Shown here: positions 33,131 through 41,733 of the stretch, piece after piece | Layout of the letters: each line of letters opens with the position of its first letter | Position numbering within the stretch: the first letter of the stretch is position 1 | DNA from: JBMOKU01 sp049324315 | GTDB taxonomy: Bacteria > Bacillota > Clostridia > Peptostreptococcales > Thermotaleaceae | Assembly: GCA_049324315.1 (NCBI GenBank) | Contig: JBMOKU010000048.1 | Coordinates: 1-61,855, forward strand | Direction: 5' to 3' | Length of the DNA: 61,855 bases | Notes under the pieces: model-generated | Seen by the model: only the letters and a program-made list of their open reading frames with translations | Told to the model about the DNA's origin: nothing | Database searches by the model: none | Made by a program: the position numbers and the translations under genes

Positions 33131-34581
33131 GCCATCACCTCATTGACCGCTGCTTCTATCCCCTTCTTTTCAATGTCCACCAGGCATTTGACGACAGCAT
33201 CCCTCAGCCCTTCGATACGATTTAAATCCATCTTCCAAAGCTTCTCAAAACCTAGAAGCTTTTTGACCATATCTGCATAATATGCTTCTGTTCCATCGCA
33301 GCCATTCCATAGTTTACCATACAGTTCCAAAACATCCTGATCATCTTGGAGGGTTATCTTTTCACCTTTTCTTGCTCCTTTATAGAAGGCGATCATCGCT
33401 GCCAGAGAAAACACCAGTCTTTTGGGAAGTGTACCCATTCTCCGCTGATATTCAAGGATAGAAGGCAATACCCTTGTTTCAAACTTCGAATTAGAATTCA
33501 ATGCAATACTGATTAAATAATGCTTAATAAATGGGTTTTTAAATCGATCAAGGACATCACTGGCAAAGCTCTCCAGCTCATCTTTTGGCAGATCCAATGT
33601 AGGAATGATTTCGTCAAATACTGTATCCTTTACGAACTTCCCTAATACGTCATGCTCCACTGTCTCACGGACCGTCTCAATGCCATAAAGGTAGGAAACC
33701 GGAACCATACTGGTATGTGCCCCGTTTAAAATCCTTACCTTCCTCGTCCGATAAGGTGTCAGATCATCTACAAATAAAACATTCAAGCCGGCTTGCTCTG
33801 CAGGAAACTCTTCACAAATCCATTGTGGACCTTCAATCACCCAAAGATGGAATTGTTCTCCTTCCACAACCATTTCATCCTCGTATCCCAGTTCGTTTTT
33901 AATACCTTCTATCTTATCCTTCGGATATCCCGGAACAATCCTGTCTACCAAGCTGTTACAAAAGGTATTGGCTTCATGGAGCCAAGAAAGAAAGTCTCCA
34001 CCCAAGTTCCAAAGCAAAGCATACTGACTAATTATTGATTTGAGCTTTTCACCATTTTTATCAATGAGTTCGCAGGGGATGAAGATCAATCCCTTGTTCT
34101 TATCTCCTTTAAATGCTTTGAAACGACGATATAGAAATGCCGTCAATTTTCCCGGAAAAGATTGCTGCGGCGTATCCTCTAGGCTGTCATTCTCATCAAA
34201 GGCAATTCCTGCTTCCGTCGTATTGGAAATAACGAATCGTAAACTAGGATTTTCAGCAGCAGCAAGATAGGTGTCGAATGCCTCATAGGGATTAATTCCC
34301 CTACTGATGCAGTTGATCACACTGTGTTCACTGACCGGATCCCCGTTTTTTATACCGTTTAAATAAAGGGTATATAATCCATCCTGTTCATTTAACTTAT
34401 GTACAAGTCCGTTGGATAAAGGCTGTACCACTACGACACTTCCATGAAAATCTGTTTCTTTGTTCATTTTGTCTATCATGCTGTCAACGAAGGCCCTTAG
34501 GAAGTTTCCCTCCCCAAACTGCAGTACCTTCTCCGGATATTGCTGATAAGCCGAATATGAATTTTTGTTTAGTTTCACCAT
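33127..34581 (-). CDS. uxaB: tagaturonate reductase (altronate oxidoreductase)
   Basis: 484 aa NAD-dependent reductase of the mannitol dehydrogenase family. It reduces tagaturonate to altronate. LQFGEGNFLRAF is the Rossmann start, NTTEAGI and the catalytic KVRILNGAHTSMVPVSYL region follow. ATG 34581 comes after AAGGAGGGG. A 17-bp operator shared with the lacI-type gene lies upstream at 34608. Begins the uxaB-A-C run. Confidence 0.96.
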   Translation of the reverse strand: MVKLNKNSYSAYQQYPEKVLQFGEGNFLRAFVDSMIDKMNKETDFHGSVVVVQPLSNGLVHKLNEQDGLYTLYLNGIKNGDPVSEHSVINCISRGINPYEAFDTYLAAAENPSLRFVISNTTEAGIAFDENDSLEDTPQQSFPGKLTAFLYRRFKAFKGDKNKGLIFIPCELIDKNGEKLKSIISQYALLWNLGGDFLSWLHEANTFCNSLVDRIVPGYPKDKIEGIKNELGYEDEMVVEGEQFHLWVIEGPQWICEEFPAEQAGLNVLFVDDLTPYRTRKVRILNGAHTSMVPVSYLYGIETVRETVEHDVLGKFVKDTVFDEIIPTLDLPKDELESFASDVLDRFKNPFIKHYLISIALNSNSKFETRVLPSILEYQRRMGTLPKRLVFSLAAMIAFYKGARKGEKITLQDDQDVLELYGKLWNGCDGTEAYYADMVKKLLGFEKLWKMDLNRIEGLRDAVVKCLVDIEKKGIEAAVNEVMA

Positions 34582-34607
34582 GAAAACCCCTCCTTAATTT
34601 TTATAAA

Positions 34608-34624
34608 TGTTAACGTGTGCATAA
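34608..34624. promoter_or_regulatory. 17-bp operator upstream of uxaB
   Basis: TGTTAACGTGTGCATAA, identical (inverted) to 35884-35900. It is a near palindrome with a central CG, as expected for a LacI-family site. It sits between uxaB and its presumed promoter. Confidence 0.75.
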
Positions 34625-34689
34625 GTGATATCGTAAAAGGCATGTATGAACGAATATAGTATTTTCTATCCAGTAACATGCCTTTTTCT

Positions 34690-34790
34690 TCTAATAAGCT
34701 TCGGACGGGGCGGCATGGAAACCGCCTCCCTACATTGATTGATTGATTGATAGGTATGACCACGTAGGGGCAGGTTTCCACGCCTGCCCG
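34690..34790. repeat. GTAGGGGC-type repeat, copy 2
   Basis: GGGGCGGCATGGAAACCGCC then TCCCTACATTG, a short ATTG-repeat spacer, then CGTAGGGGCAGGTTTCCACG. Two head-to-head units of the same dispersed repeat family seen at 8590 and 57715. Confidence 0.7.
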
Positions 34791-35855
34791 TTATATCCGC
34801 TTCGCCACGGGGACGGTTCCATCGTTTTCTATTTTATCCCCGCCACCCATGCTGCGATACGGCTTCTTTACTGATTCCCTGATGATAAGCTCTGTATGAA
34901 TATATATCGGTTCCTTATGAAGTCCACCCTGATGGATTGTATCCAATAGGATTTGTGCACCATTCTCACTAATACGTTCAATGGGCTTTCTAACAGTTGT
35001 CAGGGTTGGCGACAAAAACGCTGCAAACACATTATCATCAAAACCCACCAAGGATATGTCTTCAGGTACCTTTAGTCTCTTTTCATGGATTGCTTTCATT
35101 GCTCCCACTGCCATGTCATCATTTGAGCAAAATACTGCCGATGGTTTTACCTGTCTGGTCAGCAGCTCCTGCATGGCAGCATAGCCGCTCTCCAAATCAT
35201 AGTTTCCCTTTACCATAAGATCTTTTCTCAATGGAATACCATAGTCAATTAATGCTTGCAAATACCCTTCTTTTCTTTCCTGAGTAGATTGAAACCCTTC
35301 TTTTCCTTCAATAATTGCAATGTCTCTATGCCCTAGACTGATAAGATATTCCACTGCCTTATATACACCTTTGCAGTCATCGGATAGGATATTGACACTG
35401 ATTGCTTCCTCCAGTTTCCTATTCAACACGACCAAAGGAATATTCTTCTTGATGACATCGTATAGAAATGGATTATCCTTTGGGCTTTGACTCATAACAA
35501 TAATTCCGTCGAAGCTTTTGCGATTGATGCTGTGATAGTCCTGATAATCATCAATACCTCTGACAATGAGGTTATATTTATCCTTAATGATTTGATTGAC
35601 ACCTCTTACCGTTTCATAAAAGAAATGAGGCGATGTCCCTTTATTCAGTGTAGAAAAAAACAGTCCAATATTATAGGATTTATCCAACACCAAGCTCTTG
35701 GCACTATAATTCGGTGTATAATTTAATTCCTGTGCTATTTTTCTGATCCGCTCTTTTGTTTCTTGGGTGATGAGAGAACTGTCATTTAATGCCCTGGAAA
35801 CCGTAGTATGGGATACATTGGCAATCTTTGCTATATCCTTTATCGTAACGCTCAT
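34791..35855 (-). CDS. LacI-family regulator of the uronate genes
   Basis: 354 aa. An N-terminal helix-turn-helix (TIKDIAKIANVSHTTVSRAL) and a periplasmic-binding-like sensor domain. It most likely represses uxaB-A-C and itself, because the same 17-bp operator lies upstream of both. The last ~20 residues after the normal family end (RESVKKPYRS) are odd: ENDGTVPVAKRI is encoded by a CGCCACGGGGACGG-type dispersed repeat that runs through the stop codon. The sensor ligand is probably a uronate intermediate. Confidence 0.92.
   Translation of the reverse strand: MSVTIKDIAKIANVSHTTVSRALNDSSLITQETKERIRKIAQELNYTPNYSAKSLVLDKSYNIGLFFSTLNKGTSPHFFYETVRGVNQIIKDKYNLIVRGIDDYQDYHSINRKSFDGIIVMSQSPKDNPFLYDVIKKNIPLVVLNRKLEEAISVNILSDDCKGVYKAVEYLISLGHRDIAIIEGKEGFQSTQERKEGYLQALIDYGIPLRKDLMVKGNYDLESGYAAMQELLTRQVKPSAVFCSNDDMAVGAMKAIHEKRLKVPEDISLVGFDDNVFAAFLSPTLTTVRKPIERISENGAQILLDTIHQGGLHKEPIYIHTELIIRESVKKPYRSMGGGDKIENDGTVPVAKRI
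34795..34835. repeat. partial CGCCACGGGGACAGTTCC repeat, overlaps the lacI end
   Basis: TATATCCGCTTCGCCACGGG continuing GACGGTTCCATCGTTTTC matches the left half of the repeats at 14206 and 35930. It encodes the last residues of the regulator on the minus strand. Confidence 0.75.
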
Positions 35856-35883
35856 ATGACCACCTCAAGTATATTCTAACACT

Positions 35884-35900
35884 TTATGCACACGTTAACA
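35884..35900. promoter_or_regulatory. 17-bp operator upstream of the lacI-type gene
   Basis: TTATGCACACGTTAACA, exact inverse of the site at 34608. Its place 28 bases before the regulator start suggests autoregulation. Confidence 0.75.
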
Positions 35901-35929
35901 ATACTATTTTATTATCTTAAAAAATTTTA

Positions 35930-36050
35930 TACATCCGCTTCGCCACGGGGACAGTTCCATCGTTTTCCCTTCAGTCCTTCGCTGCGCTTCGGAAACGCTC
36001 GAACCGTCCCCATGACTCCGCTACTCGAACCATCTCCATGGCTCCCCTAT
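35930..36050. repeat. CGCCACGGGGACAGTTCC-type palindromic repeat, copy 2
   Basis: Nearly identical to 14206-14310: CGCCACGGGGACAGTTCCAT, CGTTTTCCCTTCAGTCCTTC, CGGAAACGCTCGAACCGTCC. A partial reiteration (CTCGAACCATCTCCATGGCT) follows. The remainder of 36051-36208 is non-coding with short direct repeats (GTGAACCG twice). Confidence 0.75.
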
Positions 36051-36208
36051 CCTCGATACACGATACGCGACGCACGGAAAAGACCATAAAGATTGACCCC
36101 CATATTAAACAACGTGAACCGCGTACCGTGAACCGAATATTGTTATTAATATTATCTTAAACAGCATTATATCTACAATTGATTAAATTCTAAAACCGCA
36201 GATCTATA

Positions 36209-36529
36209 TTACTTAAAATCCTCCCGCTGCGGCGTAAACGCATCTACAACAATTGATTCTTCCAAGGCTGTCACACTGTGGGGAATATTACCTTCAATAT
36301 ACATACTATCTCCAGGGTATAGAATCTTTTGTTCTCCATTTATGCTAAATTCCATACAGCCTTTAACAATATAGGAAATCTGTTCATGATAATGGGCATG
36401 CTCCGGTAAGCTTACCCCTTTTTCAAAAGAAACCTCTGTCATCATCAAGTTCCCGCCACGGCTAAGTACTTTCAAGATCACTCCTTTGACAGGATGTTTA
36501 ACGGCTGCGTCTTGATTTTTTAAATACAT
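36209..36529 (-). CDS. cupin protein, KdgF-like
   Basis: 106 aa single beta-barrel cupin. Metal ligands appear in LPEHAHYHEQISYIVKG (His, His, Glu) and a later His in EGNIPHSV. Small cupins of this size in uronate loci (KdgF) speed the ring-opening of unsaturated uronates. The context fits, but no lyase or KduI gene is present here, so the substrate is uncertain. ATG 36529 follows GAGGGAGG. Confidence 0.8.
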   Translation of the reverse strand: MYLKNQDAAVKHPVKGVILKVLSRGGNLMMTEVSFEKGVSLPEHAHYHEQISYIVKGCMEFSINGEQKILYPGDSMYIEGNIPHSVTALEESIVVDAFTPQREDFK

Positions 36530-36548
36530 ACTTGTTCCTCCCTCTTTT

Positions 36549-38660
36549 TTAGACTCTAAATTTAATAATTGATTGTTTCAGAAATTCTTCCTGTTCTTTT
36601 AACTGTGAAACTTGCCCTGCTAAATGATGGGTTTGTGTAAGCCCTTCTGCAGAATAAGTACTGACTTCTTCCAAAGTGGCTACACTTTCCTGTGAGATGG
36701 CAGATATGTTGCTGAAGGTATCGATAATCTTCTCATGTTGTGTTCTCATAACCATAATAGCTTCTTCAACCGAGTCAATTTTTTCCATCGTATTGCAGAT
36801 TGCTGCATCTATTTCTTTAAAGGTATCTGATGCTCTGTTTACTTGTATGTCTTGTGATCCTATGGCTTCTACAGCCTTTTCCGTATATACGATTGCCTGC
36901 TTCATATTCTCTGTTATTTGCATTACAATACGATTAATTCCTGTGGCTGTATTACCTGCCTCAATAGCTAACTTTCTGATTTCCTCTGCCACTACGGCAA
37001 ACCCCTTTCCGGCATCTCCCGCTCTTGCTGCTTCTATAGCGGCATTTAGAGCTAGAAGATTGGTCTGCTTAGAAATACTATGAATAGATGCGATCATGCT
37101 CTCAATTTCTTTTGAATCTTTCTCTAAAGCAAATACTCTGTTCTTCACATCCTCCATAATAAAGATTGATTGTCTTGAAATATCCTTTAGATCTTTTACA
37201 GTCACATCCCCTTGGATTGTCATGTCTTTTGCTATGTTAGCATATTCTTGTAAATTTTGGGTGGATATAATCACATTATCAATATTATGCTTCACGTGAT
37301 CTAAAGCTGTAACTCCCTTTTCTACATCAACCGCTTGTTCAGCCGCTCCATGGGCAATTTGTTCCAAAGCTCTGTTCTGCTTTTCTGAAAAAGATACGAT
37401 ATGGGATGTTATATCATCTATTTCTCCAGCTGAACAAGATAAGATGGTAGTAGAATCCATTATGCCCTGTATTAATCTTTTGAGATTCTCCGTCATACGC
37501 CCGAAACCTGATGAGAGGTGGGCAATTTCATCCGCCCCCTTGGTCAGCGAAATTACTGTCAAATCTCCATTTTCAGCCTGCTTCATATTAGAAATCAGTT
37601 GTTTTATGGGTTTGGCAATGATATGACGAGTTACAATCGTTGTAATTACAGCTGCAGCCAGGGATGCAAAGACAGCAATCAAGATAATCTTGTTTCTTAA
37701 ATCCTTAAGAGGTGCATATAGTTCGTCATAGGATATAGCGCTTACCAAATACCAATTATTATTGAGTTTTCTCCCTTTACCGATAAATACGGAATCATTA
37801 CTGGTATATTCTATATGGATATCCCTATCTCCTTGTTCTATATGGATTAGCTTTTCTTTTAATTGATTGTCCAATACTTTAAGATTCTCGTCTGACGAGA
37901 CAATAATTTGCCCTTTTTCATCTACCAATGCATAGAAGGGGTTCTTACCATGTCCGATAGGTTCTAAAAGCTTTACCAGTTCCTCTTGTCTTATTCCTAG
38001 CATCATGATACCAATGTTTTCATTGCTGCCATACTTATTAATGGAACGTACCATCGCAACATGGCTCAAAGATGTGTTAGGATCTATCATCGTTACCCAG
38101 AGCGGTTTATTGTCTTTTATACCGGATTTTTGATACCAGTCCTGTTTTCTCAAATCTTCACCGCTGATGATCAAAGTTTTTGAAACATCAGTATCTCCAA
38201 AGTATGTAGCTATATCATAGTCCGGTACGATAACAGAAAAAGACTTTATATAGTTAGAAGATAAGGCGTAACTTCTCAGGTAACCATTTAAACGGTCTTC
38301 TAGTTTCCATTTTTCGTGTACATTGGAAGTATGGTAAATGGACTCAAAAAGGTTAGAAAACTCCTTGTTTGAATAAAACTGCATCGTTGATTTTTCAATA
38401 TCCGTTATAAATTTATCATATGACTTGTAAACGTTTTCTGTTTTTATACGCATAATACTATCCAAGTCATTTTCTATGGTTTTTTTTTGAATTTGATAAG
38501 CCACTACCCCGATGCTGCTTACGGATAAGCTTAGGATACAAAAGAACAATAGGACAAGCTTAAAGGATATATTTTGTGAAATTCGAAAAGTCGTTGATTT
38601 TTTCTTAATGATACGGTTAAAGATGTCTACACCTTTATTTACGCCCAGTTTCTTGAACAT
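36549..38660 (-). CDS. methyl-accepting chemotaxis protein, dCache sensor
   Basis: 703 aa. An N-terminal membrane segment (about 30-52), a large outside dCache-type sensor, a second membrane segment (about 327-348), HAMP, and a cytoplasmic signalling region with the hairpin tip QTNLLALNAAIEAARAG. It probably guides swimming to an external compound. It lies 19 bases from the cupin gene within uronate catabolism, so a uronate or pectin fragment ligand is plausible but unproven. Confidence 0.93.
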   Translation of the reverse strand: MFKKLGVNKGVDIFNRIIKKKSTTFRISQNISFKLVLLFFCILSLSVSSIGVVAYQIQKKTIENDLDSIMRIKTENVYKSYDKFITDIEKSTMQFYSNKEFSNLFESIYHTSNVHEKWKLEDRLNGYLRSYALSSNYIKSFSVIVPDYDIATYFGDTDVSKTLIISGEDLRKQDWYQKSGIKDNKPLWVTMIDPNTSLSHVAMVRSINKYGSNENIGIMMLGIRQEELVKLLEPIGHGKNPFYALVDEKGQIIVSSDENLKVLDNQLKEKLIHIEQGDRDIHIEYTSNDSVFIGKGRKLNNNWYLVSAISYDELYAPLKDLRNKIILIAVFASLAAAVITTIVTRHIIAKPIKQLISNMKQAENGDLTVISLTKGADEIAHLSSGFGRMTENLKRLIQGIMDSTTILSCSAGEIDDITSHIVSFSEKQNRALEQIAHGAAEQAVDVEKGVTALDHVKHNIDNVIISTQNLQEYANIAKDMTIQGDVTVKDLKDISRQSIFIMEDVKNRVFALEKDSKEIESMIASIHSISKQTNLLALNAAIEAARAGDAGKGFAVVAEEIRKLAIEAGNTATGINRIVMQITENMKQAIVYTEKAVEAIGSQDIQVNRASDTFKEIDAAICNTMEKIDSVEEAIMVMRTQHEKIIDTFSNISAISQESVATLEEVSTYSAEGLTQTHHLAGQVSQLKEQEEFLKQSIIKFRV

Positions 38661-38710
38661 TTAAACCTCCGTATTTCAATAAATTTAGAATTCTCTGATA
38701 TCTTTTGTTA

Positions 38711-38742
38711 TGACAAAACCCTCTCTAAAGAGGGTTTTGTCA
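38711..38742. terminator. palindromic terminator between VOC and chemoreceptor genes
   Basis: TGACAAAACCCTCT, loop, AGAGGGTTTTGTCA: perfect inverted repeat with T-run on both strands. Confidence 0.8.
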
Positions 38743-38780
38743 ATGAGGGGAACTTTATGACTGTTATTCGTTATTAGCAA

Positions 38781-39161
38781 TTAATATAGAGGCTTCGGTC
38801 TTTGGATGAAATGAAGGATATTACCTTCCGGGTCCTTAAAAAATACCGTGCAAACACCATTGGGATTTTTCTTAAGATCTTCTATAATCTCTACCTGATG
38901 GTTTTTGAGATTATCATACTCCTTGTCGATATCATCTGTACCGAAGGCCAAATGGCGGATGCCTTGATGCTTGTTGGTTGCTGCTTCCGTAGAAACCTCA
39001 GCCGGATATATTTCTATCAGGCTTTCATCTTCCATTAACAGAAAGTAAGTGGGCATTTCTTTTTGATTATCGTAAACGATTTTGAAATTAAATACCTTTA
39101 TATACCACTCTTTCAAAGCCACTGTGTTTTCAGCACAAATGCCTACATGTTCCAATATCAC
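38781..39161 (-). CDS. VOC-superfamily (glyoxalase-like) protein
   Basis: 126 aa, two beta-alpha-beta-beta-beta units. Metal-binding candidates are in EHVGICAE, EIYPAE, IRHLAFGTDD and FFKDPEGNILHFIQ, the layout of glyoxalase I/dioxygenase-type proteins. Start is GTG 39161 after AAGGGGTG. It follows kdgK and may act on a sugar-acid side product such as an oxo-aldehyde; this is a guess from position. The reaction is unknown. Confidence 0.85.
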   Translation of the reverse strand: MILEHVGICAENTVALKEWYIKVFNFKIVYDNQKEMPTYFLLMEDESLIEIYPAEVSTEAATNKHQGIRHLAFGTDDIDKEYDNLKNHQVEIIEDLKKNPNGVCTVFFKDPEGNILHFIQRPKPLY

Positions 39162-39193
39162 TATGATTTCACCCCTTATAGGTTCATGATTTC

Positions 39194-40216
39194 TTATCTC
39201 TGTACTCTACCGGACGCATCGCCATTCATAAGGGTCTCTACTTCTTCTTTGGAAGCATGGTTAAAGTCTCCTTCAATGGTATGCTTTAGACAAGAAGCAG
39301 CCACAGCAAATTCCAATGCATCCTGATTGCTCATGCCAGAGGAAAGTCCGTAAATCAAACCTCCACCGAAGGAGTCTCCTCCTCCTACACGATCTACAAT
39401 GCGAATCTCATATCGCTTAGACTTGTAGAATTCCTTGCCATCGTAAAGCATGGCTGACCATCCGTTATCGGAAGCGGAAAAGCTTTCTCTTAGGGTAATG
39501 GCCACATATTGAAGATCAAAACGGTCTACAAGTTCTTGAGCCACTTTTTTATATCCTTCATCACTTAAATGGCCGCTGGTAATATCCGTTTCATCTGCTT
39601 TGATGCCAAATACCTTTTCAGCATCCTCTTCATTGGCAATAACAACATCACAGTATTTAACGATTTCTCCCATGACTTTTCCCGCTTTTTCTGTACTCCA
39701 CAGTTTTTTTCTGTAGTTCAAGTCTACGCTAACCGTAACACCTGCCTCTTTTGCAGCTTTAACCGCTTCTAAGGTGATTTCTGCACAGTTGTCTGACAGT
39801 GCCGGCGTGATTCCTGTGAAGTGAAACCATTCTGCTCCTTCAAAGATTTCCTTCCAGTTAAAGTCTTCCTTCTTCGCTTCTGCGATAGCAGAGTGTGCTC
39901 GATCGTAAATTACTTTAGAAGGCCTTTGGGATGCACCTTTCTCACAGAAATAGATACCTACACGGTCTCCTCCCCTTGTAATGTACTTCTCATTCACACC
40001 GAATTTTCTTAACTCATTTACTGCAGCCTGGCCAATCTCATGTTTTGGAAGCTTGCTTACAAAATATGCTTCCTTGCCGTAATTTGCTAAGGAAATGGCA
40101 ACGTTTGCCTCCCCTCCACCATAAACAACACCAAACTCTTTTGATTGCACAAATCTATCGTAGCCCATAGGTGCCAATCTTAACATAATTTCTCCGAATG
40201 TAACAAACTTACCCAT
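39194..40216 (-). CDS. kdgK: 2-dehydro-3-deoxygluconokinase
   Basis: 340 aa PfkB-family sugar kinase. It phosphorylates KDG to KDPG. The N-terminal FGEIMLRLAP start, GGGEANVA motif and the C-terminal DRVGGGDSFGGGLIYGL anion hole with catalytic Asp are intact. ATG 40216 follows AAGGAGG, 13 bases after kdgA, so it is in one operon with kdgA. Confidence 0.95.
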   Translation of the reverse strand: MGKFVTFGEIMLRLAPMGYDRFVQSKEFGVVYGGGEANVAISLANYGKEAYFVSKLPKHEIGQAAVNELRKFGVNEKYITRGGDRVGIYFCEKGASQRPSKVIYDRAHSAIAEAKKEDFNWKEIFEGAEWFHFTGITPALSDNCAEITLEAVKAAKEAGVTVSVDLNYRKKLWSTEKAGKVMGEIVKYCDVVIANEEDAEKVFGIKADETDITSGHLSDEGYKKVAQELVDRFDLQYVAITLRESFSASDNGWSAMLYDGKEFYKSKRYEIRIVDRVGGGDSFGGGLIYGLSSGMSNQDALEFAVAASCLKHTIEGDFNHASKEEVETLMNGDASGRVQR

Positions 40217-40228
40217 ATGATTTCCTCC

Positions 40229-40870
40229 TTATTCCCTTGCTTTTTTGACTTCTTCTACAAATTTAGCAGCCGTTTCTGTAACCAGTGCATAATCTCCGGT
40301 CTTTGCACCCTTTGTTAAATCGCCACCAGTACCAACGGCTACTGCACCTGCTTTAATCCAATCCTTCACATTCGTAAGACTCACGCCGCCCGTTGGCATA
40401 AAATTTCCTTGCGGTATGGGTCCTTTCAATGCGCTGATAATGGATGGTCCAAAGGCACTGCCTGGAAATACTTTAATAATTTCTGCTCCTAGCTCTAAGG
40501 CTTCCACTGCTTCTTTCACTGTCATGACTCCAGGCATAACAGGCACTCTATATCGATTGCACAGTTTTATGGTCTCAGGATTAAGACTTGGACTTACGAT
40601 ATATTTGGCTCCTGCTAAGATACAAGCCCTTGCCGTTTCAGGATCAAGTACGGTTCCTGCACCGATAATAACGTCTTCATCCTTATAGGTTTGAGACAAC
40701 TCCTTAATGATATCCACGGCTCCAGGCACGGTCATCGTAATCTCCAATGCTTTTATACCACCTTTTTTTACCGCCTCTATGATCTTTATTCCTTCCTCTT
40801 TTGACTCAGCTCTAATAACTGCAACAACACCACATTCCACAATCTTTTGTAATGTTTCCAGTCTCTTCAT
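40229..40870 (-). CDS. kdgA: KDPG aldolase
   Basis: 213 aa class I aldolase. It splits KDPG into pyruvate and glyceraldehyde 3-phosphate, the last step of the uronate route. Visible: the EITM glutamate, GAGTVLD, the Schiff-base lysine in AGAKYIVSPSLN, and PTGGVSL phosphate site. The in-frame ATG 40888 overlaps the site AAAGGGGG; ATG 40870 is preferred. First gene of kdgA-kdgK-VOC. Confidence 0.95.
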   Translation of the reverse strand: MKRLETLQKIVECGVVAVIRAESKEEGIKIIEAVKKGGIKALEITMTVPGAVDIIKELSQTYKDEDVIIGAGTVLDPETARACILAGAKYIVSPSLNPETIKLCNRYRVPVMPGVMTVKEAVEALELGAEIIKVFPGSAFGPSIISALKGPIPQGNFMPTGGVSLTNVKDWIKAGAVAVGTGGDLTKGAKTGDYALVTETAAKFVEEVKKARE

Positions 40871-40897
40871 ATATTTTCCCCCTTTCAAAGTTGTACG

Positions 40898-40908
40898 TTG
40901 TCTGACGT
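40898..40908. promoter_or_regulatory. candidate FadR-type operator before kdgA
   Basis: TTGTCTGACGT fits the T-GTC-GAC-A core recognised by many FadR-subfamily GntR regulators, one of which is encoded next door at 40983. Confidence 0.45.
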
Positions 40909-40965
40909 CTTATGATTATATTCTATAATACCTTTTTTTAAAAATCAATGGAGAATTAAAAAAAA

Positions 40966-41007
40966 TCCATAAAAAAAAACTACTAATAAGTATTAGCAGT
41001 TTTTTTA
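40966..41007 (-). terminator. terminator of the FadR-type regulator gene
   Basis: Minus strand AAAAAACTGCTAATACTTATTAGTAGTTTTTTTTT, overlapping the last codons. Confidence 0.85.
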
Positions 41008-41675
41008 TCCGCGATCTGATTCATACCATCTTGGATATGCTCTTCCATGCTTTTTCTTGCATCTTCCGGTCTTTTCCCCTTAATCGCTTCTAAAATCCGT
41101 CGATGGGCAGATATTACTTTATCTCTACTTTCAGGAATATCCTTTGTTTCTAAATACCCTTCTTTAATGGAGTCGTTAATAATGGGGACAATTCTACGTA
41201 TGATTGGATTCTTCGTACTTTTCGCGATAATGTTATGAAAAATCATATCTGACTCAGTATGATCTCGATAACGCAGAACATCTTCCTCAATTTTATGAAA
41301 TGCTTCTTCCAGGGCTTTGATATTGCTTTCTGAAGCCCTTTCTGCCGCAAGGGCCGCCATCTGAGGCTCAATGATAAGTCGGGTTTCAAATAGATAAAGC
41401 AATAGATCCTTTTTTTTCATAAAGGTGACACCCAAAGGATCTGTGGCTAAACCCGGTTTTTCACAGACATAGGTTCCTTTTCCCCTATGAATCTCCAAGA
41501 TGTTCATGGACACTAAAATCTTAATGGCTTCACGAATGGTAGATCTACTGACGTTTAGCTTCGCCGCCAAATCCATTTCATTTGGCAGTTTATCTCCAGG
41601 CTTTAGTTCATTGTCTACAATTAACTGTTTTAAGTTGTTTGCAATCTTTTGTGATAGTAATTCCTTATCGAACAT
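40983..41675 (-). CDS. GntR/FadR-family regulator
   Basis: About 230 aa. The winged helix-turn-helix (NEMDLAAKLNVSRSTIREAI) is followed by an all-helical FCD sensor domain with metal-type histidines (DMIFHNIIA, SAHRRILEAI). UxuR/ExuR-like members control uronate genes; a matching site is seen before kdgA. ATG 41702 lacks a ribosome site, so ATG 41675, after AGGGAG, is chosen. Confidence 0.9.
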   Translation of the reverse strand: MFDKELLSQKIANNLKQLIVDNELKPGDKLPNEMDLAAKLNVSRSTIREAIKILVSMNILEIHRGKGTYVCEKPGLATDPLGVTFMKKKDLLLYLFETRLIIEPQMAALAAERASESNIKALEEAFHKIEEDVLRYRDHTESDMIFHNIIAKSTKNPIIRRIVPIINDSIKEGYLETKDIPESRDKVISAHRRILEAIKGKRPEDARKSMEEHIQDGMNQIADKKTANTY

Positions 41676-41733
41676 AGATGAATATACACTCCCTAAGATC
41701 ATAATTATCTAATGGTAGTATATCACATCTACC

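Noticed and set aside
34575..34781. 68-codon minus-strand frame between uxaB and the LacI gene
   Set aside because: It runs over the operator and the GTAGGGG repeat, which explain the sequence better.
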